A program made the position numbers and the translations under genes. From Microbispora sp. H11081 (GTDB taxonomy: Bacteria > Actinomycetota > Actinomycetes > Streptosporangiales > Streptosporangiaceae), in the NCBI RefSeq assembly GCF_012999535.1, contig NZ_JABBWV010000023.1, forward strand, positions 1 through 56,517: DNA of 56,517 nucleotides, read 5' to 3'. The notes beneath the pieces are model-generated. The model saw only the letters and a list, made by a program, of their open reading frames with translations. It was not told the origin of the DNA and ran no database searches. Positions 1-6,289 of the stretch are shown in pieces (positions within the stretch are counted from its first letter, which is position 1; each line of letters starts with the position of its first letter).

Positions 1-571
1 ACCACCATCACCCGAAACCCGTCAACCAGGTCCCACGCTCCGGGGCGTTTCGCTTCGTTCGTTATGTCTTAATCCTTCCCGACCCGCAGTTCCTTGTCAA
101 ATCCGCCCCGCCGGGACCAACTTGACCCGAAACCCGCCAATCGACAGGAATTCGACCGCCCCGTTTCCGGGACAACCCCTCGAACTTACCCGAACCCCCA
201 GCCCGACGCAAAACCGGACCAGCAACCCCAGCAAGACCACGAGGAGAACACCGACCACCGGCCCGCGCACAGCCAACACAACCACCGAAGTGACTGAAGA
301 GGAGTGCGCCGAACCGCGCCGACACCACAAGATTACCAGGCCCTGCCGACGACTTGGCCCGGCTCGTTTCAACGCACCAGGCCTCGGGCCTATTCCCGCA
401 GCTCACCGATCAAATGAAATCACTGTGCGGGCGCCCGTACCCGCGACGACGCGGGCTTCTGGCCTCGTTCGCGTCACGAGTCACGCACACGCCCTGGGGT
501 AGAGGGCCGATCGTGCTAGGACTTGATCCATCTTGCGCAGCCTTGCCAAGAAGAAGGGGTAGGAACGGGAC
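1..571. other. Left-edge region without a confident gene
   Basis: This 571-bp stretch is C-rich on the plus strand. Its only ORFs are short, low-complexity (Pro/Gln/Asp- or Thr/Arg-rich) and lack a clear Shine-Dalgarno. The first reading frame from the window edge stops at 70–72, so a gene tail entering from the left cannot be excluded. The last part must carry the promoter of the transporter that starts at 572, but I cannot assign boxes. I see no RNA gene or mobile element. Confidence 0.5.
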
Positions 572-1660
572 GTGATTCGACAGGGGTTCCCTCGCGCCCT
601 GATCGTGCTGGCCGGCACCGCCGCCGCGGTGGTCACTCTCGCCGGTGTCCAGGCGGTCGGCTCCATCGTCGGCCCGGTCGTCCTGGCTCTGACTCTCGTC
701 ATCGCCGTCTCCCCCGTGCGCGGCTGGCTGGCCCGCCGCAAGGCCCCGGTGTGGCTGCAGGTCGCCATTCCTCTCGCCGTGGTGCTCCTGGTCCTGCTCG
801 GCATGGTCGCGGTCCTCAGCATCGCCGCCGCGCAACTCGCCATCCTGGCCCCCACGTACGCGGTCCAGTTCAACGCGATGGTGGGCGACCTCCAGCGGTG
901 GGCGGCGGGACTCGGCTACGGCAGCGAGCAGCTCAACAACGCGCTTTCCACGCTCGATCCCGGCAAGTTCATCGGAGTCGCGCAGAGCGTGCTGTCCAGC
1001 CTGCTGGGAGTGCTGTCGAGCCTGTTCCTGATCGTCGTGCTGTTGCTGGCGATGAGCCTGGACGCTCCCATGTTCGCCCGGATCGTGGACGCCGCCTCGT
1101 CCGAGCGGCCCGCGCTCGCCCGCGCTCTCAAGACCTTCACCTACAAGACCCGGCGCTACCTGATCGTCTCGACCGTCTTCGGCCTCATCTGCTCGGTCCT
1201 GGACGTCGCCGCGCTGTGGATGCTGAGCGTGCCGCTCCCGCTGCTGTGGGGGGTGCTCGCCCTCATCACGAACTACATTCCCAACATCGGCTTCATCCTG
1301 GGCCTCATCCCGCCGGCGCTGCTCGGGCTGCTGGAGGGCGGGCCCAAGACCATGCTGCTGGTGATCGTGGCCTACATGGCGATCAACGTGGTCATCCAGT
1401 CGTTCATCCAGCCGAAGTTCCTGGGTGACGCCGTGGGGTTGTCGACTACGGTCACGTTCCTCTCGCTGATCGTGTGGGCGTGGGTGCTCGGCCCGGTCGG
1501 CGCTCTGCTGGCGATCCCGCTGAGCCTGCTCGTACGCGCGCTGCTCGTCGACAGCGATCCGAACGGCGCCTGGGCCGCCGCGCTCATCTCCGGGCGGTTG
1601 CCGGAAGCCGCACCGGCGTCGGGCGCCGGCCCGCAGCCGGAGCAGCCCAAGCCCCGGTGA
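572..1660 (+). CDS. AI-2E family transporter (PerM-like membrane protein)
   Basis: A 362-residue polytopic membrane protein. It has paired N-terminal hydrophobic helices (about residues 8–45), another helix at about 55–90, a long amphipathic/periplasmic-like segment, and a cluster of helices from about 145 to 330. The conserved family core is visible as the segment reading ITNYIPNIGFILGLIPPALL, followed by a QSFIQPKFLGD segment typical of AI-2E/PerM exporters. Family members export small molecules such as autoinducer-2 or act as ion antiporters; the substrate here is unknown. The GTG start at 572 follows a purine-rich stretch (552–569). The C-terminus is a short Pro/Gly-rich tail. It appears monocistronic. 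The family call is strong; a quorum-sensing role is not supported by anything in the sequence. Confidence 0.85.
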   Translation: MIRQGFPRALIVLAGTAAAVVTLAGVQAVGSIVGPVVLALTLVIAVSPVRGWLARRKAPVWLQVAIPLAVVLLVLLGMVAVLSIAAAQLAILAPTYAVQFNAMVGDLQRWAAGLGYGSEQLNNALSTLDPGKFIGVAQSVLSSLLGVLSSLFLIVVLLLAMSLDAPMFARIVDAASSERPALARALKTFTYKTRRYLIVSTVFGLICSVLDVAALWMLSVPLPLLWGVLALITNYIPNIGFILGLIPPALLGLLEGGPKTMLLVIVAYMAINVVIQSFIQPKFLGDAVGLSTTVTFLSLIVWAWVLGPVGALLAIPLSLLVRALLVDSDPNGAWAAALISGRLPEAAPASGAGPQPEQPKPR

Positions 1661-1726
1661 GGTGGTCCCTCCGCCCGCGTGACCCGACACGGGACGTTTC
1701 GCGGGGTGCCGTACGGCGCTCCGGCC

Positions 1727-1732
1727 TAAAGT
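1727..1732 (+). promoter_or_regulatory. Candidate -10 box for a leaderless mRNA
   Basis: TAAAGT lies six bases before the ATG at 1739 and there is no Shine-Dalgarno. Actinobacterial leaderless genes typically carry a TANNNT -10 box about 6–8 bases before the start codon, so the downstream gene is probably translated from a leaderless transcript. The -35 region is not distinct. Confidence 0.4.
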
Positions 1733-1738
1733 CTGACC

Positions 1739-2149
1739 ATGCGGCGATGGGATAGCGACGAGCGGTTCACCGGGATCGCGGACGCCTCGGCGATGGAGCC
1801 GCGGGTCTCCGCCCTGCTGGACGCGATGTCCCGGAGCGGGTGGGTGACGGAGCGACCCGAGGCGCACCTGCTCCCCCACCTGCGCCGGGCATGCGGGTCG
1901 GAGTGGCTGCTGACCCGCGAACGCCTGCTCGACGACGGCGTGTACGAGGTGACGGTGTCGCTGTCCGGCGACAGGGAGGGCGTCCACGTGCACCGCGACG
2001 TGATCCGGCTGCTGTCGTCGATCGCCGAGACCGTCTTCTTCGTACGGCAGGCCGCGCCGGGCGTGTTCGAGTGCGTGACCGGGGTTCTCGACGGAGACCC
2101 GCCCGGCTACGCGAGTCACGGCCACATGGTCCGCCTCATCGTGACCTGA
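1739..2149 (+). CDS. Hypothetical 136-residue protein
   Basis: I do not recognise a family. The protein is soluble and mixed alpha/beta, with no signal peptide or membrane segment. It begins with an acidic/basic N-terminus (MRRWDSDERF), then an amphipathic helix (about residues 20–50), and ends with a predicted beta-rich half (about 60–136). Codon usage and third-position GC match its neighbours, and a hairpin terminator follows immediately (2153–2177), which supports a real gene. No Shine-Dalgarno is visible; the ATG is placed as for a leaderless message. The next gene is convergent, so it is probably monocistronic. Confidence 0.65.
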   Translation: MRRWDSDERFTGIADASAMEPRVSALLDAMSRSGWVTERPEAHLLPHLRRACGSEWLLTRERLLDDGVYEVTVSLSGDREGVHVHRDVIRLLSSIAETVFFVRQAAPGVFECVTGVLDGDPPGYASHGHMVRLIVT

Positions 2150-2152
2150 GCA

Positions 2153-2177
2153 CGCCCTCCCCGGTGGGAGGAGGGCG
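2153..2177. terminator. Bidirectional hairpin terminator
   Basis: CGCCCTCC (2153–2160) pairs perfectly with GGAGGGCG (2170–2177) across a nine-base loop. It sits in the 33-bp gap between two convergent genes. There is no U-tract, as is usual for high-GC actinobacteria. Confidence 0.6.
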
Positions 2178-2182
2178 CGGTC

Positions 2183-3550
2183 TCAGGTGGCGGGAACGCT
2201 CTCCTTCTCCTCCGGCCTCGACGAGGTCTCCGCGTGCCTGCGCCGCCACGGGATGGCCGCGATCAGCACCGGGAACAGCACCAGCGAGCTGATCGCCCAG
2301 GGCGCGTGCAGCTCGCCCCACTTGGGCCCGGGGAACTGGGTGAGCACGATGTATCCGACCGCGGCCCACAACGTGCTGCCGAGGATCGCCGGCCAGGCCC
2401 AGCGGGTGGGCCTGGCCACCAGGAACGGCATGAACCACAGCAGATACTGCGCGCCGAGGCGCGGCGTGAAGATCATGAACGACAGCAGGATCGCGATCGT
2501 GACGTCGACCGGGTCGGCCTTGCGCCACCAGACGAGGCAGGCGACGATCGCGGCGTAGATGAGGTACTGCCCGATCCTCGCGGGGAGCGGGTCGAGGTTC
2601 CAGTTACCGCCGCTGACGAGCGTGGTCCAGCCCCAGTCGCCCGTGATCGGGCGTACGTCGCTGGGCCGCAGCCCGATCGTGTTGAGCACCTCGGGAAGCT
2701 GCCGCCACTCGGTCCAGCCGCCGAGCGGGAGCGTCAGCAGGAAGAAGACCGGGGACGCGCCGACGGCGACCAGCGAGACCAGGCGGCTGCGCAGCCCCGG
2801 CAGGAACATGAGCATGGCCGGCACGAGGATCACCGGCCAGCTCTTCGCGCAGAGCGCGAGCCCCATGAGCAGGCCGGCCCAGATGGCCCGGCCCGTCGCC
2901 GCGCGGTCCTCATCCGACGGGCGCACGAGGCGCCGCACGATCTCACCCGGCGGGATCCAGGGCAGCGGCAGGTCACGGTTCGCGAGCCGCAGGCGTGCCC
3001 ACGGCAGCGGGGCCGGCCGTCCCTCGTCGCGGGGGCCGCGCGCCACGACGTAAGCGGCGACGCCGAAGACCAGGGAGACCGGCTCGACCTGGCCGTGCAC
3101 GGAGGCGACCAGGATCGCCAGGGGGTTGCAGGCGTACTGGAAGGCGCGCAGCTTCTCGGTCCGCCTCCCGGCCAGCTTGCCGACCAGCGGGATCAGCACG
3201 ACGTCGGCGACCACCGTGACGATGCGGCCGGCGTACTCCCAGGGGATGCCGAGCCACAGCAGCAGCCCGTACATGTACGGGATCATCGGGAGGAAGTGCC
3301 ATCCGCCGTTGCTTTCGAGCACCGGGTCCCGGTGTTCCAGGATCGCCACGCCGGCGGGCTGGAAGCTGTTGACGTAGTCGATCGGCTGCCACTGGGTGTC
3401 CTTGGCGGACAACACCATGATCAGTACGCGTACGGCGACGCCGAGCGTGATTGTGACGGCGAGGGAGGGGCGCCAGCCCTTCCATTGGGCGACGAGCGCG
3501 AGCGCGACGCCGGCGACGAGGACGATGCTGGTGGGGATCGCGTATTCCAT
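2183..3550 (-). CDS. GT-C type integral membrane glycosyltransferase (GT87/DUF2029-like)
   Basis: A polytopic membrane protein of about 455 residues with roughly ten hydrophobic helices. An acidic segment between the first helices (KDTQWQPIDY) and the conserved loop CNPLAILVASVHGQ resemble GT-C polyprenyl-phosphate-sugar transferases such as mycobacterial mannosyltransferases and eukaryotic PIG-M. A likely role is transfer of a mannosyl or other sugar from a lipid donor to an envelope glycan on the outer membrane face. The acceptor cannot be told. The reading frame is open upstream to 3625, but that extra N-terminus (Arg/Ser-rich) precedes the first helix; I chose the ATG at 3550, which starts right before it. 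A charged tail (RRRHAETSSRPEEKE) ends the protein. Confidence 0.7.
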   Translation of the reverse strand: MEYAIPTSIVLVAGVALALVAQWKGWRPSLAVTITLGVAVRVLIMVLSAKDTQWQPIDYVNSFQPAGVAILEHRDPVLESNGGWHFLPMIPYMYGLLLWLGIPWEYAGRIVTVVADVVLIPLVGKLAGRRTEKLRAFQYACNPLAILVASVHGQVEPVSLVFGVAAYVVARGPRDEGRPAPLPWARLRLANRDLPLPWIPPGEIVRRLVRPSDEDRAATGRAIWAGLLMGLALCAKSWPVILVPAMLMFLPGLRSRLVSLVAVGASPVFFLLTLPLGGWTEWRQLPEVLNTIGLRPSDVRPITGDWGWTTLVSGGNWNLDPLPARIGQYLIYAAIVACLVWWRKADPVDVTIAILLSFMIFTPRLGAQYLLWFMPFLVARPTRWAWPAILGSTLWAAVGYIVLTQFPGPKWGELHAPWAISSLVLFPVLIAAIPWRRRHAETSSRPEEKESVPAT

Positions 3551-3678
3551 GACGGTGCCAAGACTGCCGGACGAACGGCGCAGCAGGCGACTTGATCCCG
3601 GATTCGGTGACCACACCATCGCCATCCGTCACGATTCGAGGTATTGTGACCACGCAGCGTGACATTCAGGAGACTTCG

Positions 3679-3780
3679 ATGAAAATTCGCCTGTGGACCA
3701 CCCTTGCCGTGGCCATGATCGTCGGAATGCTGATCGGCCTGCTCGCCCCGACGCATGGAGGCGACCGGTCCGGCGGGTAG
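3679..3780 (+). CDS. Small single-pass membrane peptide (33 aa)
   Basis: The ORF starts at an ATG with a good Shine-Dalgarno (AGGAGA, 3668–3673) five bases upstream. It encodes a basic start (MKIRLW), one glycine-containing hydrophobic segment of about 19 residues (TTLAVAMIVGMLIGLLAP), and a short polar tail. A perfect 13-bp terminator stem begins inside its last codons (3765–3803). Start signal, membrane helix and terminator together support a real microprotein. The function is unknown. It is divergent from the glycosyltransferase with about 128 bp between starts. A similar layout could also be a short signal-peptide-like leader. Confidence 0.5.
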   Translation: MKIRLWTTLAVAMIVGMLIGLLAPTHGGDRSGG

Positions 3781-3803
3781 GGGGGTCGTCCCCGCCGGAC
3801 CGG
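3765..3803 (+). terminator. Hairpin overlapping the stop codon of the 33-aa ORF
   Basis: CCGGTCCGGCGGG (3765–3777) is perfectly complementary to CCCGCCGGACCGG (3791–3803). The 13-nt loop contains the TAG stop. It is probably a factor-independent terminator for the small gene. Confidence 0.65.
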
Positions 3804-3834
3804 CCGCCCGCTCATGGGCGCCCGGCTCGAAGCG

Positions 3835-3906
3835 GCGCGGGCGCGCCCGGGGTGCTGACACCGCGCGGGCGCGCCCGGGGTGCTGACACCGCGCGGGCGC
3901 GCCTGG
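3835..3906. repeat. 28-bp tandem repeat, 2.6 copies
   Basis: Two exact copies (3835–3862 and 3863–3890) of a unit starting GCGCGGGCGCGCCC and ending TGCTGACACC, then a partial third copy to 3906. It lies between the small ORF and the 3' end of the chitinase gene, where no gene is seen (3781–4044). Confidence 0.8.
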
Positions 3907-4044
3907 AGTCCGGACGTAGTGCACCGCGCCGTGTGCCGCGCCGCAGCCGCGCACCGCGGCGCGGCTGCGGCGTCGCGACGGCGAGGGATCCGGTCCGGCA
4001 GGGGGCCGGCGCCGGATCCCTCCGTCCCGGAGGTACGACGCGGG

Positions 4045-5517
4045 TCAGAAGCCCGCGGTGACCCGGGTGAAGTCCCAGTCGTTCTGCGCGATGCCGCTGC
4101 AGTTCGACACCACACCGCCGCCCGGGCAGCCGCGGTCACGGTTGACCGACCAGAAGGCGAGCCGGCCCAGGCCCTTCGACTTGGCCCAGTCGCGGATCTG
4201 CGTCCAGGTGGACAGCGAGGTCAGCTCCTGCTGGTCGGACAGGCCGTTCATACCCGAGATGCCCATGCGCGCGTACGCCTGGCTGTCGCTCCAGCCCCAC
4301 GCCGCCTTGAGCGCGTTCTTCAGGCCCTCGGACGCGTTGACCGTGTTCTGGTACATGTTCGCGCCGCCGCCGAAGTCGAACGGCATGATCGTGTAGTTGT
4401 CGATGTTGACGCCGAGCGCCTTCGACTGGTTGATCAGCCGGGTGCCCCACCAACTCGGGCCGGTCGTGCTGGTGCCGAAGGTGACGACGACCTTGGTGTT
4501 CGGGTTGTTCTGCTTGACGATCTTCAGCCCGCCGAGGATGCGGTCCTGGACGGCCTCGTTCTCGAACTCGTCGCTGTTCTCGATGTCGAAGTCGACCGCG
4601 GCCGGGTTGTAGGCGTTGATGACCTGCTGGACGGCCGAGGCGAAGGCGGACGAGCTGGAGCAGTTGGGGCCGAGCTTGTTGCCCGACCACCCGCCGAAGG
4701 AGATCTGCACGTTGCCGCCCGCGGCCTTGATCTGCGAGATCGCGGCGGCGTCGGGGCTGCCGGACAGCGGGCGGGAGCCGTCCCACGCCGGGGTGCAGCC
4801 GCCGCCGGAGAGCATGAAGGCCATCGTGAACTGCTTGACTCCGGTGGCGTTCATGACCGTGACGGGGTTCGGCGGGTTGCCCCAGCCCTCGTACAGGTAG
4901 GGCGCGCCCGGGAGCTTGCCGCCGCTCGACGGGCAGCCCGTCGTCGTGCCGGTCACCGACCCGCTCGCCGCGGACTCGCCGTTGTTGTTGTACGCCTTGA
5001 CCGTGTACGTGTGGGTGGTGCAGGTGCCGAGGCCGGAGATCGTGGCGCTGGTGCCGCCGACCGTCGCCCTGACGGAACTGCCCTCGTAGACGCGGTAGCC
5101 GGACACGGTGCCGCTCGACGCGGACCACGACAGCGAGATCGACGCGTTCGCGGTGCCGGTGACGGACGGGTTGCCCGGCTTGCCGGGCGCGCCCGACGGC
5201 GGTGTCGGCGAGGGGCTCGGGTTTCCTCCGCCGCTGACCGGCTTCCAGAGCGCCGGGACGATCGGCGGCTCCCAGCCGGTCAGGGACGTGTGCGCCTGGA
5301 TGCACTCGTAGTCGACGCCGTTGTAGGTCACCCGGGAGCCGATGGCGTACCAGGTGTTCGGCGCCCAGGCCGGATAGGCCAGCATGACCAGGCTGCTCGG
5401 GGCGGCCGAGGCGGACGCGGCCGTTCCCGCGACCAGTCCGGCGACGGCCAGGAGGAGGGAGGCCAGCAGGGCGGCGAACGTCCTGGCACGCCGGCCCGTA
5501 CGGAGGCGAAGCTGCAT
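4045..5517 (-). CDS. Secreted GH18 chitinase with CBM5/12 and fibronectin type III domains
   Basis: A 490-residue secreted enzyme that hydrolyses chitin. Order of parts: Arg-rich n-region and hydrophobic signal peptide ending near ASASA (about residue 38); a CBM5/12-like chitin-binding domain (about 45–95, Trp-rich with YPAWAPNTWYAIG); a Pro/Ser linker; an FnIII domain (about 110–192); and a GH18 catalytic domain (about 205–490). The active-site strand reads AAVDFDIE, with D309, D311 and catalytic acid E313. The first Asp of the classical DxxDxDxE is Ala here. This architecture matches the ChiD-like bacterial chitinases of actinomycetes. It is transcribed leftwards from a long upstream region carrying a 17-bp palindrome (5717–5733), a probable repressor site. 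The gene appears complete and monocistronic. Confidence 0.9.
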   Translation of the reverse strand: MQLRLRTGRRARTFAALLASLLLAVAGLVAGTAASASAAPSSLVMLAYPAWAPNTWYAIGSRVTYNGVDYECIQAHTSLTGWEPPIVPALWKPVSGGGNPSPSPTPPSGAPGKPGNPSVTGTANASISLSWSASSGTVSGYRVYEGSSVRATVGGTSATISGLGTCTTHTYTVKAYNNNGESAASGSVTGTTTGCPSSGGKLPGAPYLYEGWGNPPNPVTVMNATGVKQFTMAFMLSGGGCTPAWDGSRPLSGSPDAAAISQIKAAGGNVQISFGGWSGNKLGPNCSSSSAFASAVQQVINAYNPAAVDFDIENSDEFENEAVQDRILGGLKIVKQNNPNTKVVVTFGTSTTGPSWWGTRLINQSKALGVNIDNYTIMPFDFGGGANMYQNTVNASEGLKNALKAAWGWSDSQAYARMGISGMNGLSDQQELTSLSTWTQIRDWAKSKGLGRLAFWSVNRDRGCPGGGVVSNCSGIAQNDWDFTRVTAGF

Positions 5518-5716
5518 GCTTCCTCACAAGGTGGGTTGGGGGGTGAGTGGGGCCGTTCCGGTGCGACGCGGGACGCCGCCACGCCTGTCTCACGCGCCGT
5601 CCCGGGTGAGAGGCGCACGTCGTGGGGGACTCGCGGCGCGGACGTGTGGGGAGGACGTGGGAGGAGGACAGGTCAGGGACGGGAAGAGGCCATGCCGACT
5701 CCCGAAGTTCGCACTA

Positions 5717-5733
5717 TTAGTAAAGTTTCCTAA
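5717..5733. promoter_or_regulatory. 17-bp palindromic operator upstream of the chitinase gene
   Basis: TTAGTAAAGTTTCCTAA is an inverted repeat with 8-bp arms around a central G and a single mismatched pair. It lies about 200 bp upstream of the chitinase start. From memory, TTAGGAAA/TTTCCTAA-type palindromes are common before secreted glycoside hydrolase genes in this group and are thought to bind sugar-responsive repressors (ROK or LacI type). The binding protein here is inferred only. Confidence 0.55.
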
Positions 5734-5963
5734 GAGTTGTACGGATCGTAACCTCGCGGTCGCGGGTCCACAAGACCTAATTCGACAGCGTTTCTTACGA
5801 GGGCTGTCAGGCCCGGGGTCGAGTCGCCGGGCGCGTCATGCGGGCGTCGCGGACGGGCTGTCCGTCCGTCGACCGGGCAGCCCCGCCACGCCTCGCACCG
5901 CGAGCACGGCCCGGCCGCCCGGCAGGGGAGGGCACGGCACGGCATGCACGACACACACGGCAC

Positions 5964-6095
5964 GGCTCGGCACGGTATGGCTCGGCACGGTATGGCTCGG
6001 CACGGTATGGCTCGGCACGGTATGGCTCGGCACGGTATGGCTCGGCACGGTATGGCTCGGCACGGTATGGCTCGGCACGGTATGGCTCGGCACGG
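5964..6095. repeat. 15-bp minisatellite, 8.8 copies
   Basis: Eight identical, uninterrupted copies of GGCTCGGCACGGTAT (5964–6083) plus a partial ninth (to 6095). It lies in the 770-bp region between the divergent chitinase and AfsR-like regulator genes. There are no spacers, so it is not a CRISPR. The rest of that region holds the chitinase operator and a small hairpin with CCGCGA/TCGCGG arms (6129–6146). I see no gene in it. Confidence 0.95.
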
Positions 6096-6289
6096 CGGCG
6101 ACAAGCATCGATCGATCAAGGGAGTGTCCCGCGATCGGGTTCGCGGCATCATTGCCCTATGGCCGAACCGGTGCCGTTATGCGGCTGCCCACAGGTCCCC
6201 AGGACCGCCGTCCCCATGGCCTCTCATGGAGGGGCGGAGCCGCCGCCGCGTTCCGGCGTCCCGGCCGGTGAACGGGGAAGGGCCCGGCG

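Noticed and set aside
94..297. 67-codon Pro/Gln/Asp-rich ORF near the left edge
   Set aside because: It has no Shine-Dalgarno, low complexity and no recognisable family. It could be chance in C-rich DNA.
410..2125. 571-residue open frame on the minus strand
   Set aside because: It is antisense to the AI-2E transporter and the next gene, with low-complexity Gln/Arg/Asp composition and no domain.
5964..6095. CRISPR array
   Set aside because: The units are 15 bp, directly abutting and identical, with no spacers and no cas genes.
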